Assembly (NCBI RefSeq): GCF_001553455.1
Contig: NZ_BBOX01000270.1
Coordinates: forward strand, 1-33,890
Reading direction: 5' to 3'
From: Streptomyces hygroscopicus subsp. hygroscopicus
Lineage (GTDB): Bacteria; Actinomycetota; Actinomycetes; Streptomycetales; Streptomycetaceae
Length of the DNA: 33,890 nucleotides
Shown here: piece by piece, positions 17,914-25,872 of the stretch
Numbering within the stretch: the stretch's first letter is position 1
Layout of the letters: each line of letters opens with the position of its first letter
The notes under the pieces: model-generated
What the model was told of the DNA's origin: nothing
Database searches by the model: none
What the model saw: the letters and a program-made list of their open reading frames with translations, nothing else
Translations under genes and position numbers: made by a program

Positions 17914-17949
17914 CCGGGCGCCGAACCGTTGAACGGTTGAACACCGACG

Positions 17950-17996
17950 AAGGCCGTCCGCCGTACGACCCCGAGGGGTGTGCGGCGGGCGGCCTT
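17950..17996. terminator. Shared terminator between SPW and DUF2848 genes
   Basis: aaggccgtccgccg (17950-17963) pairs with cggcgggcggcctt (17983-17996), with one G-T type mismatch. A 15-bp palindrome aaccgttgaacggtt precedes it at 17924-17938. Confidence 0.8.
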
Positions 17997-17999
17997 GGT

Positions 18000-18033
18000 G
18001 CGGCCCGTCCCGGATGAGCGGCCCGTCCCGGAT
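18000..18033. repeat. Two 16-bp direct repeats
   Basis: gcggcccgtcccggat occurs at 18000-18015 and 18018-18033, an 18-bp period, between the terminator and the DUF2848 stop codon. Confidence 0.8.
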
Positions 18034-18053
18034 ACCGGTCGGTGCGGCGGGTC

Positions 18054-18776
18054 TCAGCCGATCGGCTCGGGCAGCGGGACGACGTCGTAGGAGCATTCGA
18101 TGGTCTCGCCGGTGGCCGGGTCGCCCAGCTCCACCCGCCACCGCTCGGCGAACTGGTCCACGCCCTCGGCCATCGGGATGGTGCCGGAGATCAGCACGGT
18201 CCCGGGCACCAGGTCACCGCGTTCGCGCAGCACCTCGACCCAGTAGGCGGGCGGCAGCAGCTCGGCCAGGGTGCCGCTCTGCACCTCGGTCTCGGTGCCG
18301 TCGTGGGTGACCCAGGCGCGGAGCGTCAGATCGTCGAGGCGGGGTGCCACATCGGCCAGCCGCCAGGCGCGGGTGGCGAGCACATCGGGGGCCGCGTTCT
18401 TGCTCCAGGCCACGCCGTGGACCTCCAGCGCCCGGTCGGTGTGGTCGCAGGCGGCCGTCAGCAGCAGCTCCCCGTCCGCGGCCACGACCAGCGCCCACTC
18501 GGCCTCGCCCGAGGTGCGGGCGTGCTGGACGCTGACCCGGCCGGTCTGCTGGGCGAGGTAGGGGGAGACCGGGTAGAGGGCGGGCGTCACGGAGGGGGCG
18601 GGCACGCCCAGCTCGGCGAGTTCGGCGACATGGGCGGCCACGTCCTCCTGGCCGCGTCCGGCGTAACCCGCGTTGAGCACCTGGACGACCTGCACATGCT
18701 GGAGGGAGCCATCGGGGAGCTCGAAGGTGAGCGAGGGCTGGGCGGGCGGTGAGGGCTGCGTTGGCTGCGTTGTCAT
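18054..18776 (-). CDS. DUF2848-family protein
   Basis: 240-residue cytosolic protein of the uncharacterised DUF2848 family. After a Pro/Gln-rich start (MTTQPTQPSPPAQPS) come LTFELPDGSLQHVQVVQVLNAGYAGR, TPALYPVSPYLAQQTGRVSVQ, SGEAEWALVVAADGELLLTAACDHTDRALEV and WSKNAAPDVLATRAWRL. The ACDHTDR and TVLISGTIP blocks recall fumarylacetoacetate-hydrolase-fold enzymes (inference), so a C-C bond hydrolase or related metal-dependent role is possible. It is divergent from the MFS importer and shares its promoter region, where two overlapping GntR-type operators sit. This points to one catabolic unit for an imported organic acid or amide. Confidence 0.85.
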   Translation of the reverse strand: MTTQPTQPSPPAQPSLTFELPDGSLQHVQVVQVLNAGYAGRGQEDVAAHVAELAELGVPAPSVTPALYPVSPYLAQQTGRVSVQHARTSGEAEWALVVAADGELLLTAACDHTDRALEVHGVAWSKNAAPDVLATRAWRLADVAPRLDDLTLRAWVTHDGTETEVQSGTLAELLPPAYWVEVLRERGDLVPGTVLISGTIPMAEGVDQFAERWRVELGDPATGETIECSYDVVPLPEPIG

Positions 18777-18922
18777 CGGTGGTGCTCTCCAAGGCGCGGT
18801 GGGGCGGTGTGCGGTTTCTGCGCTTGCTGCGGCTTCGGGGACTATGGGGTTTCTGCGGTGTGTGAGGGGTCTTGTGGCTTGCGCGGTTTCGAAGCGGTTA
18901 ACTTCCCCCCGAGGGGTTGCGC

Positions 18923-18946
18923 ATACGCTTGGTATACAACAAGTAT
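18923..18946. promoter_or_regulatory. Two overlapping GntR-type operators (ATAC-N5-GTAT)
   Basis: Site one is atac-gcttg-gtat (18923-18935) and site two is atac-aacaa-gtat (18934-18946); they share the central gtatac. They lie between the divergent DUF2848 and MFS starts. The same palindrome is found ahead of the GntR gene at 22381-22393, so that regulator is the obvious binder. Confidence 0.65.
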
Positions 18947-19030
18947 GCCGGATGGGTCGAGAGCGTGTCCTCCCGGCCCCTCACCGCACCACCCCCCCGT
19001 CAACCTCACGCACCACCTCGAGGACGGAAC

Positions 19031-20386
19031 ATGCAGCACACCGCATCGAGCGCACCGCCGCCCCGGGCCGACCGGTCCGGGGTTCGCCGCGCCTTTGTCG
19101 CCAGCCTCACCGGCACCGCCCTGGAGTGGTACGACTTCGCCGTCTACTCCGCCGCCGCGGCCCTGGTCTTCGGCGACCTCTTCTTCCCCTCCAAGGACCC
19201 CTTCACGGGCACGCTGCTCGCGTTCTCCACCTACGCCGTCGGCTATGTCTCCCGGCCGCTGGGCGGCTTCGTCTTCGGCCGGCTCGGCGATGTCATCGGC
19301 CGCAAGAAGGTGCTCATCGCGACGCTCGTGCTCATCGGGTCCGCCACGCTGCTGATCGGGCTGCTCCCCACCTATGCCACGGTCGGCGTCGCGGCCCCGG
19401 CCGCGCTGGTGCTGCTGCGCTTCGCGCAGGGCGTCGGCGTCGGCGGTGAGTGGGGCGGTGCGGTGCTGCTGTCCAGTGAGTTCGGCGATCCGCGGCGGCG
19501 GGGCTTCTACGCCTCCGCCGCACAGGTCGGCCCCCCGGCGGGCAACCTGCTGGCCAACGGTGTCCTGGCCGGGCTGGGCGCGGCGCTGACGGAGGACCAG
19601 TTCGTCAGCTGGGGCTGGCGGGTGGCGTTCCTGCTCTCCGGCGCCCTGGTGGTGTTCGGCCTGTGGATCCGCGCCAAGCTGGAGGAAACGCCGGTCTTCA
19701 AGGCGATGGAGGCCGCGCAGGACCGGCCGGAGGCGCCGCTGCGCGAGGTGTTCACCACCCAGCCCAGGGCGCTGACCGCCGCGATCCTCAGCCGGGTCGC
19801 CCCCGATGTGCTGTACGCCATGTTCACCGTCTTCGTCCTCACCTACGCCACCGAGGAACTCGGCATGTCGCGGGGGTCGGCGCTGACCGCCGTGCTGATC
19901 GGCTCCTCACTGCAGATCGTGCTCATCCCGCTGGCCGGGGCGGTCTCGGACCGCGTCAACCGGCGGCTGCTGTACGGGGGCGCCGCCGTGGCCGCCGGTG
20001 TCTGGCCGTTCCTGTTCTTCCCGCTGGTCGCGGACGGCAGTTGGGCGCTGCTCACCCTCGGGGTGGTCGGCGCGCTGGTGGTCCACTCGCTGATGTACGG
20101 GCCGCAGGCGGCCTTCATCGCCGAGCAGTTCTCGCCGCGGCTGCGCTACACCGGCTCCTCGCTCGCCTACACCCTGGCCGGGATCATCGGCGGTGCGATC
20201 GCGCCGCTGCTCTTCACCACGCTGCTCGGGACCTACCACGCATGGGTGCCGCTGGCGCTCTACATCGCCGTCACGGCCGCCGTCACCGTCGTCGGACTGT
20301 GTCTGGGCCGCGACGCGGCGGGTGCCCAGCAGGAAGAGCCGGAGCCGCTGCCCGCCGGGGACCGCCCCTCCGCCAAGGTCGGCTGA
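19031..20386 (+). CDS. MFS transporter, metabolite:H+ symporter (MHS) type
   Basis: Inner-membrane importer of 451 residues with 12 predicted helices, of the ShiA/ProP-like MHS branch that brings in small organic acids or zwitterions with protons. Signatures are the first-helix block LTGTALEWYDFAVYSAAAAL and the cytoplasmic loop RPLGGFVFGRLGDVIGRKKVL between helices 2 and 3, followed by RFAQGVGVGGEWGGAVLLSSE and the second-half FIAEQFSPRLRYTGSSLAYT. The ATG at 19031 has GAGGACGG upstream. Divergent from the DUF2848 gene, with the GntR operators 85-108 bp ahead of its start. It likely imports the substrate of this catabolic cluster, whose identity is not visible. Confidence 0.92.
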   Translation: MQHTASSAPPPRADRSGVRRAFVASLTGTALEWYDFAVYSAAAALVFGDLFFPSKDPFTGTLLAFSTYAVGYVSRPLGGFVFGRLGDVIGRKKVLIATLVLIGSATLLIGLLPTYATVGVAAPAALVLLRFAQGVGVGGEWGGAVLLSSEFGDPRRRGFYASAAQVGPPAGNLLANGVLAGLGAALTEDQFVSWGWRVAFLLSGALVVFGLWIRAKLEETPVFKAMEAAQDRPEAPLREVFTTQPRALTAAILSRVAPDVLYAMFTVFVLTYATEELGMSRGSALTAVLIGSSLQIVLIPLAGAVSDRVNRRLLYGGAAVAAGVWPFLFFPLVADGSWALLTLGVVGALVVHSLMYGPQAAFIAEQFSPRLRYTGSSLAYTLAGIIGGAIAPLLFTTLLGTYHAWVPLALYIAVTAAVTVVGLCLGRDAAGAQQEEPEPLPAGDRPSAKVG

Positions 20387-20403
20387 GGCCGGCGGCCGGC
20401 TCC

Positions 20404-20448
20404 GGCCGGTGGAAGCGGACCGGGGAAACGGGCCGGTGGACGCGGACC
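20404..20448. repeat. 27-bp-spaced direct repeats
   Basis: ggccggtggaagcggacc (20404-20421) and ggccggtggacgcggacc (20431-20448) differ by one base. A third partial copy (agtggaagccggcc) follows. They lie in the gap between the MFS and carbon-nitrogen hydrolase genes. Confidence 0.7.
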
Positions 20449-20553
20449 AGTGGAAGCCGGCCGGCCCGGACGGGGGCGCATGCGCTCTCCGGAAGTGGCG
20501 CCGGACGGCGCATAGTGGACCCAACAACCCATGGAAGAGAGGCCGCACCCCTC

Positions 20554-21357
20554 ATGCGCATCGCACTGAGCCAGATCACCACCGGTCCGGAGCCGGCACA
20601 GAACCTGGCCCTCCTGCGCGAGCAGGCGGACCGCGCGGCGGAGGCCGGCGCTCGTCTGGTGGTGTTCCCCGAAGCGGCGATGGCCTGCTTCGGCACCCCG
20701 CTGGGACCGGTCGCCGAACCGCTGGACGGCCCCTGGGCCACCGAGGTCCGGCAGATCGCGAAGGACGCCGGGCTGGTGGTCGTGGCGGGGATGTTCACCC
20801 CGGCGCCCGACGGCCGGGTGGCGAACACCCTGCTGGCCACCGGCCCGGGAGTGGAGACCTCCTACGACAAGATCCATCTCTATGACGCCTTCGGCTTCGC
20901 CGAGTCCAAGACCGTGGCCCCGGGCTCTCAGGTGGTCACCTTCGACCTCGACGGTGTCCGGATCGGCCTGGCCACCTGCTACGACGTGCGGTTCCCCGAA
21001 CTCTTCCGGGCCCACGCCGACGCGGGCGCGGTGCTCTCCGTGCTGCCCGCCTCCTGGGGCGCGGGACCCGGTAAGCGCGAGCAGTGGGACCTGCTGACCC
21101 GGGCGCGGGCACTCGACGCCACCGTATGGCTGGCCGCCGTGGGGCAGGCCGACCCGGCGGCGTCCGGCCGGACCACCACGACCTCCGCCCCCACCGGTAT
21201 CGGCCACAGCGCCCTGATCGGCCCCGACGGCACCGTACGGGAGCGGCTGGACGCCGAACCCGGGCTGCTGGTGGGGGAGGTGGACACCGAGGAGGTCACC
21301 GCCGTACGGCGCAGCGTGGCCGTCCTGGACAACCGCAGGCTGGGCGTACGGCCATGA
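20554..21357 (+). CDS. Carbon-nitrogen hydrolase (nitrilase/omega-amidase superfamily)
   Basis: Cytosolic amidase-type enzyme of 267 residues that cleaves non-peptide C-N bonds (amides, carbamoyl groups or nitriles). The catalytic triad is complete: E40 in LVVFPEAAM, K106 in SYDKIHLYDAFGF and C142 in IGLATCYDVRFPEL. The YDKIHLYDAFG and CYDVRFPEL context is typical of the Nit/omega-amidase branch rather than true nitrilases. The ATG at 20554 has only a weak AGAGAGG about 14 bp upstream. Its stop codon overlaps the start of the cupin gene (ATGA), so the two are translationally coupled. It probably works in the same pathway as the MFS importer and DUF2848 protein. Confidence 0.9.
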   Translation: MRIALSQITTGPEPAQNLALLREQADRAAEAGARLVVFPEAAMACFGTPLGPVAEPLDGPWATEVRQIAKDAGLVVVAGMFTPAPDGRVANTLLATGPGVETSYDKIHLYDAFGFAESKTVAPGSQVVTFDLDGVRIGLATCYDVRFPELFRAHADAGAVLSVLPASWGAGPGKREQWDLLTRARALDATVWLAAVGQADPAASGRTTTTSAPTGIGHSALIGPDGTVRERLDAEPGLLVGEVDTEEVTAVRRSVAVLDNRRLGVRP

Positions 21358-21725
21358 GCGGCACCGGTGGGGCCAAACCCGCACTCGAGTTCCACCTGCC
21401 CTCCGCGCCCTGGCGACGGCCGCCGGGCGCGGCCCCCGGGGTCAGCGAACAGATCCTGGCCGTGGACGGGAGCGGCACCCACACCACCGCCCTGGTGCGC
21501 TGGGAGCCGGGGACGGACACCTCCCCGGCCGGGGTCGTCCGCCACGACGGCTGGGAGGAGGTCTACCTCCTCGAGGGCAGCATGCGCGATCTGACGCTGG
21601 GGGAGACCTTCTCCCGCGGCTTCTACACCTGCCGGCCACCGGGGATGCCCCACGGCCCCTGGGTCTCCGAGGAGGGCGTCACCATGCTGGTGATCACCTA
21701 TCCGGAGGCGGCGGCCGGGCGGTGA
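21354..21725 (+). CDS. Small cupin-domain protein
   Basis: 123-residue single cupin of the ChrR/anti-sigma-like type. The core has HTTALVRWEPGTDT, the metal-binding segment VVRHDGWEEVYLLEGSM (His and Glu ligands) and FYTCRPPGMPHGPW with another His. It may be a small dioxygenase, isomerase or sensor. Translation starts at ATG 21354 inside the stop of the preceding hydrolase gene. It is convergent with the GntR gene, only one base apart. Its role in the pathway cannot be read from sequence. Confidence 0.85.
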   Translation: MSGTGGAKPALEFHLPSAPWRRPPGAAPGVSEQILAVDGSGTHTTALVRWEPGTDTSPAGVVRHDGWEEVYLLEGSMRDLTLGETFSRGFYTCRPPGMPHGPWVSEEGVTMLVITYPEAAAGR

Positions 21726-21726
21726 C

Positions 21727-22359
21727 TCACCCGGCGAGCAGCACCTTCAGCGTGGTCTCCAGATGGCAGCTGATCGCGGCCCGCGCCGCCGTCACGTCGC
21801 CGGCGGCCACCGCGTCCAGGATCGCTTGGTGCTCCACCAGCACCGCCTCCTGGCGGCCGGTCTGGGTGAACAGGGCCACCACGCCCGCCCGGATCTGCCG
21901 GCTGCGCAGTCCGTCGTAGTGCCGGTTGAGGAGTTCATTGCCCACCGCGGCGACCATGGTCGCGTGGAAGAGGTGGTCGACGGCGATGAACTCCTTGGCC
22001 TGCTCGGGCCCCATCAGCCCGCGCTGCCGCTCCAGCAGCTCCGTCAGCTTCCCGACCGGCACGGTGCCCGCCTCGATGGTCTGCTCGGCGGCATGGCGCT
22101 CGACGATCCCGCGCAGCTCCATCAGCTCGGTGATCTCCCGGCCGGACAGCGGGGCGATATGCGCGCCCCGCTTGGGGACCAGCTGGACCAGGTCCTCGGC
22201 CGCCAGCAGGAGCAGGGCCTCGCGGATCGGGGTCCGGGAGATGCCGATCCGGTCGGCGATCTCCTGCTCGGTGAGGAACCTGCCCTGCATGTCGGGATCG
22301 GTCAGCACGGTCTCCTTGAGGAACGCGTACGCCTTTTCTCGTCCGGACTGCGCTGGCAC
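21727..22359 (-). CDS. GntR-family regulator with FCD domain
   Basis: Ligand-responsive transcription regulator, about 210 residues. The winged helix (residues 8-75: REKAYAFLKETVL, LTEQEIADRIGISRTPIREAL, VQLVPKRGAHIAPLS) leads into an all-helical FCD ligand/metal domain with LMELRGIVERHAAEQT, VDHLFHATMVAAVGN and HQAILDAVAAGD; the His residues usually hold a metal. I favour the GTG at 22359 because the frame's earlier GTG at 22410 would put the operator at 22381-22393 inside the coding region; AAGGAG and a G run lie before the chosen start. The regulator probably represses its own gene and the DUF2848/MFS promoter through the shared palindrome. Confidence 0.88.
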   Translation of the reverse strand: MPAQSGREKAYAFLKETVLTDPDMQGRFLTEQEIADRIGISRTPIREALLLLAAEDLVQLVPKRGAHIAPLSGREITELMELRGIVERHAAEQTIEAGTVPVGKLTELLERQRGLMGPEQAKEFIAVDHLFHATMVAAVGNELLNRHYDGLRSRQIRAGVVALFTQTGRQEAVLVEHQAILDAVAAGDVTAARAAISCHLETTLKVLLAG

Positions 22360-22380
22360 TGGGCCCCCATGCTCCTTCGC

Positions 22381-22393
22381 ATACAACTCGTAT
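22381..22393. promoter_or_regulatory. GntR autoregulatory operator (ATAC-N5-GTAT)
   Basis: atac-aactc-gtat, inside a wider imperfect palindrome from ttcgc (22376) to acgaa (22398), 22 bp ahead of the chosen GntR start. It matches the two sites at 18923-18946. Confidence 0.65.
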
Positions 22394-22406
22394 ACGAAGG
22401 AAATTA

Positions 22407-23855
22407 TCACGGACCGGGGGCCGGATCGGGGATCCAGGAGCCATGGATGCCCGCGGGGACGCGATGGGGAAGCTCCACGGTGGCGACGGGGGCGGCCGCG
22501 ATGTCATGGGCGTCCAGGACGATCAGCTCGGAGGCGTCGCGCCGGAGGTCGCTGACGATGGTCAGCAGATAGCCGTCGTCCTCACCTCCTGCTCCGCTCC
22601 CGTCCCGGCCCCTCGGGCGCGTCTCGCCGTCGTCCCCTCCTCCGCTTCCGTCCGCGGGCACGAACACCGCCTCCCCCGGCATCCGGCCCGGCCCCATCGG
22701 CGCGATCTGCCGGGCTCCGGTGGCCGTGTCGTACTTGACCAGCGCATACTCCTCCAGGCCCGCCCCGGGGAAGGCGACGGCGTAGCCATAGCGGCTGGGC
22801 CGCCCCAGCACGCTGTCGTTGATCGTGGGGAACTCGGTGACCAGGTCGTCCAGCGGCTCCTCCCGCACACCGCCCGAGGCGGGGTCGAGGATCCAGCGGT
22901 GGCGCACGGAGCCGACCAGCGGGACGGGGGCGTGGCCCGGGGCGCCCGTCCACCATTTCCAGGAGGTCTGCCACGCGGCGCGGTCGTAGCGCGGCCCCTC
23001 CACAACGATGCGGCCCGCCGCGTCCTCATAGGCGTTGGCGACGTGCAGCAGGGCGCCGGGCTCCACCTCGCACCAGGTGACCCGGGGCGGCCCGGTGCGC
23101 GGCATGACCCCGATGCGCGGCCGGTAGTCGTCGGACCAGCGGTAGGGGATCCCGGAGCGCTCGGCGGGGTCGAAGACCACCGGCAGGTCCAGCCAGACCA
23201 CGAAGTGCTCGGTCAGCCCGAAGTCGTGCATCAGCGAGGGCCCCGCGCCCTCGATGGTCTCCTCGCGGACGATGCGGCCGTCGGGGGACGCGACGTACTG
23301 GACGAGGTGGGGCGGTACGGGGGAGTACGAGAAGAAGTACAGCTCCCCGCTGACCGGATCCTCCTTGGGGTGTGCCGTCATGGCCCGGGTCAGCTTTCCC
23401 CCGAAGTCGTAGGCGCCGACCGTGGCCAGCTCGGGGGTCAGCTCATAGGGGAGGTTCGCCTCCTGGAGGGCCAGCACGCGGCCCGCGTGCTCGATCACAT
23501 GGGTGCCGGCGACGCTGGCGGTGAGATCGCCCGCACCGTCCGCCCCCTGCGCCGTGCTCGCCGCCGCGGCTTCCGCGCCGCCCGCGGCCGCCGCCACGGC
23601 GTCGTGGAGGGCCGGCGTCCGCACCCAGCGATTGCGGTACCACTCCGCCCTTCCGTCGCGCAGCCGCACCCCGTGCACCATGCCGCTGCCCTTGAACCAG
23701 TGCGACGGCACCACCCCGGGCGGGGGGTTGTGGCCGTTGCGCAGATAACGGCCGGTCAGCTCGGGCGGGAGGGAGCCGTGGACGGTGAGGCCCCGGGCGG
23801 TCGACTCCACCGCCAAGGGGGCGTAGTGGCCGCTGAGATAGGGCTTGCCGCTCAC
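22407..23855 (-). CDS. Carotenoid/stilbene cleavage oxygenase (RPE65 family)
   Basis: Non-haem iron dioxygenase of the carotenoid cleavage/lignostilbene dioxygenase family, 482 residues, cytosolic. It splits a C=C bond in carotenoids, apocarotenoids or stilbenoids. Family blocks are GRYLRNGHNPPPG, HWFKGSGMVHGVRLRDG, and the iron-ligand histidines in TAHPKEDP, LMHDFGLTEHFVV, LLHVANAYED and the C-terminal PAGIHGSW. A Gly/Asp/Arg-rich insertion near residues 410-435 (SGGGDDGETRPRGRDGSG) looks like a surface loop. The GTG start at 23855 overlaps the stop of the reductase gene (GTGA), indicating coupling. The 3' end reaches the GntR promoter region. The substrate is unknown; a partner reductase suggests processing of an unsaturated carbonyl product. 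Confidence 0.9.
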   Translation of the reverse strand: MSGKPYLSGHYAPLAVESTARGLTVHGSLPPELTGRYLRNGHNPPPGVVPSHWFKGSGMVHGVRLRDGRAEWYRNRWVRTPALHDAVAAAAGGAEAAAASTAQGADGAGDLTASVAGTHVIEHAGRVLALQEANLPYELTPELATVGAYDFGGKLTRAMTAHPKEDPVSGELYFFSYSPVPPHLVQYVASPDGRIVREETIEGAGPSLMHDFGLTEHFVVWLDLPVVFDPAERSGIPYRWSDDYRPRIGVMPRTGPPRVTWCEVEPGALLHVANAYEDAAGRIVVEGPRYDRAAWQTSWKWWTGAPGHAPVPLVGSVRHRWILDPASGGVREEPLDDLVTEFPTINDSVLGRPSRYGYAVAFPGAGLEEYALVKYDTATGARQIAPMGPGRMPGEAVFVPADGSGGGDDGETRPRGRDGSGAGGEDDGYLLTIVSDLRRDASELIVLDAHDIAAAPVATVELPHRVPAGIHGSWIPDPAPGP

Positions 23856-24907
23856 CGCGCGCCCTCCTCGCCGCCCCGGCGGGCGCCCTCGTCCGCCACC
23901 AGGACCACCTTTCCGGCGACGGTGCCGGACTCGGCCAGCCGCATCGCCTCCGCGACATCGGAGAGCGGGATCCTCGCCGCCACCTGGGCGGTGAACTCAC
24001 CGCGCGCCAGCAGCGCCAGTACCTGCCCCAGGTCGGCGCGGATCCGGGCCTGGAAGGCGGCCCTCCGCCGCCGTCCGGCCCAGAGGTTGAAGAAGTGCGC
24101 CCGCCGTCCGTTCGGCAGCCAGTGCCACAGGGCCAGCCGGATGAGCAGCTTGAGCACCGGGGCCCGGGACGAACCGGGGATGTCCCGGGTGGCCGCCGTG
24201 CCGTAGGAGACCAGCGTGCCGCCGCGGGCGAGCAGCCGGAAGGAGTCGACGATGCCCTCGCCGCCGACATGGTCGAAGACCGCGTCGACCCCGCCGGGCG
24301 CCAGCGCGCGCACCCGGCCGGGCAGATCCGGATCGCGGTAGTCGAGGGGGGTGGCGCCGAGGGCGCGCACCGCGTCGTGATGGCGGGGCGAGGCGGTGCC
24401 GATGACTTCGACGCCGGCGTGGCGGGCGAGTTGGACCAGGGTGGAGCCCACGCCGCCGTTGGCCCCGTGCACCAGCACGGTCGCCCCCGGGCGCACCTTG
24501 GCCACGCGGTGGAGCATCTGCCAGGCCGTGATCCCGTTGACCACCACCGTCTCGGCCTCCTCCGCGCCGACCCCCTCGGGGACCTCGACCAGATCGCCGG
24601 CGTCGACGAGGGCGTGGCTGGTCCAGCCACCGATCTTCGTGAGCGCCGCGAACCGGCGCCCGCGCAGGGCCGGATCCACTCCGGGGCCGGTCGAGACCAC
24701 CCTGCCCACCAGGTCGTAGCCGGGCACGAAGGGGAACGGCGGCTGGTCGTAGTACTTCCCGCGGCGCATCTGCTGCTCGGCGAAGGACACCCCCGACGCC
24801 TCGACGGCCACCAGCGCCTGCCCCTGACCGGGCTCGGGCAGCGGCCGGGTGCGGAGCTGGAGCCCTTCCGGCCCCACCTGACCAGGCAGGACGACTTCGG
24901 TGAGCAT
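23852..24907 (-). CDS. Medium-chain NAD(P)H-dependent oxidoreductase (quinone oxidoreductase-like)
   Basis: Zinc-independent MDR-superfamily reductase, 351 residues. The N-terminal GroES-like domain (PLPEPGQGQALVAVEASGVSFAE, PFVPGYDLVGRV) is followed by the nucleotide-binding Rossmann domain with VLVHGANGGVGSTLVQLARHAG. Lack of zinc ligands and the GANGGVG motif point to NADPH and substrates such as quinones or alpha,beta-unsaturated carbonyls. The ATG at 24907 has GAGG upstream. It is the first gene of a two-gene operon with the oxygenase and is divergent from a TetR regulator, which probably controls it. It could reduce enones made by the oxygenase (inference). Confidence 0.9.
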   Translation of the reverse strand: MLTEVVLPGQVGPEGLQLRTRPLPEPGQGQALVAVEASGVSFAEQQMRRGKYYDQPPFPFVPGYDLVGRVVSTGPGVDPALRGRRFAALTKIGGWTSHALVDAGDLVEVPEGVGAEEAETVVVNGITAWQMLHRVAKVRPGATVLVHGANGGVGSTLVQLARHAGVEVIGTASPRHHDAVRALGATPLDYRDPDLPGRVRALAPGGVDAVFDHVGGEGIVDSFRLLARGGTLVSYGTAATRDIPGSSRAPVLKLLIRLALWHWLPNGRRAHFFNLWAGRRRRAAFQARIRADLGQVLALLARGEFTAQVAARIPLSDVAEAMRLAESGTVAGKVVLVADEGARRGGEEGAR

Positions 24908-25054
24908 GGCGGACCTCGTTTCTCGCGGAGCAGCCGCGTAAGGACTCCTCGCGTAAGGACTTCTCGTTGTCGTGAGAACTTCTAACCAAACAATGAACCT
25001 GTTACTCTCGAAGTGTCAAGTCCGAAGCCGACGATCCGTACGAGAGGCGCGCCC
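24908..25054. promoter_or_regulatory. Divergent promoter of reductase operon and TetR gene, with 15-bp tandem repeat
   Basis: gcgtaaggactcctc (24936-24950) is followed directly by gcgtaaggacttctc (24951-24965). Right of it lies an A/T-rich stretch, aacttctaaccaaacaatga (24977-24996), most likely holding promoter elements and the TetR operator. No clear full palindrome was found by eye. Confidence 0.5.
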
Positions 25055-25789
25055 ATGGCGACAGCACGGCGAGAGCGCTACCGCAAACAGACCAGGGAGG
25101 AGGCCAAGGCCGTGGCCCTGGCCCAGCTGGCCGAGGCGGGCACGGCGGGCATCTCGGTGAACGCGATCGCGAAGGCGATGGGCATGACCGGCCCCGCGCT
25201 CTACCGCTATTTCGCGAACCGGGACGAGCTGCTGACCGAGCTGATCACCGACGCCTACCGCGAGCTGGCCGAGGCCGCCTCCCGGGCCGTGGCCGACGCC
25301 GCCCCCGCCGACCGCTTCCGTGCCCTGGCCCGTGCCCTGCGCGACTGGGCGAAGCGGCACCCCGACCGCTATCTGCTCATCTACGGCACCCCGGTGCCCG
25401 GTTACCAGGCGCCGCCGGAGACCACCGAGATCGCGGCCCGGCTGATGCGGACCATCCTCGACGCCTGCGCCACCGTCGGCGGTGCCGCGGCCCCGGGGAG
25501 CGGCACCACCGGAAGCGGTGCCGACGGCGCAGGCGGCGAGGGCGCCGGCGGAGGCGGCGGGCAGTGCCTCACCCCGCTCGAGTCCGAGCTGGCGCGCCAT
25601 CTGGAGGGCGCGGGCCCCTGGGTGCCCGGCGAGGAGCCCGGCGGCGAGCTGAAGGGCCGTGCGCTGCGCACCTGGACCCGGCTCCACGGCGTGATCAGCC
25701 TGGATCTGCAAGGCCACTTCACGGACATGGGCTTCGATTCCTCGGTCCTCTTCGAGGCCGAGATCGACGCCCTCGTGCGGGGTGGCTGA
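25055..25789 (+). CDS. TetR/AcrR-family regulator
   Basis: Ligand-responsive repressor of 244 residues. The helix-turn-helix domain is ERYRKQTREEAKAVALAQLA, then GISVNAIAKAMGMTGPALYRYFANRDELL (about residues 1-60). The C-terminal part (WAKRHPDRYLLIYGTPVPGY, then LKGRALRTWTRLHGVISLDLQGHF) is the WHG-type ligand domain. Between them is a Gly/Ala/Ser-rich insertion of about 35 residues (from GGAAAPGSGTTGSGADGAGG), probably a flexible loop. The ATG at 25055 has GAGAGG upstream; a GTG at 25013 is possible but less likely. Divergent from the reductase-oxygenase operon, its probable target. Confidence 0.9.
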   Translation: MATARRERYRKQTREEAKAVALAQLAEAGTAGISVNAIAKAMGMTGPALYRYFANRDELLTELITDAYRELAEAASRAVADAAPADRFRALARALRDWAKRHPDRYLLIYGTPVPGYQAPPETTEIAARLMRTILDACATVGGAAAPGSGTTGSGADGAGGEGAGGGGGQCLTPLESELARHLEGAGPWVPGEEPGGELKGRALRTWTRLHGVISLDLQGHFTDMGFDSSVLFEAEIDALVRGG

Positions 25790-25872
25790 GGCGTCCGGGG
25801 CCGAGCTGCCCGTCCGGCGCGCCCGGCGCACACTGGAAGGACACCGGAGCGCACGGGTGACCGGAGGCCGCG

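Noticed and set aside
22360..22410. Earlier GTG start of the GntR gene at 22410
   Set aside because: It would place the operator palindrome inside the coding region and adds residues with no family match.
25013..25054. Earlier GTG start of the TetR gene
   Set aside because: No ribosome binding site; the ATG at 25055 has GAGAGG upstream and begins the usual N-terminus.
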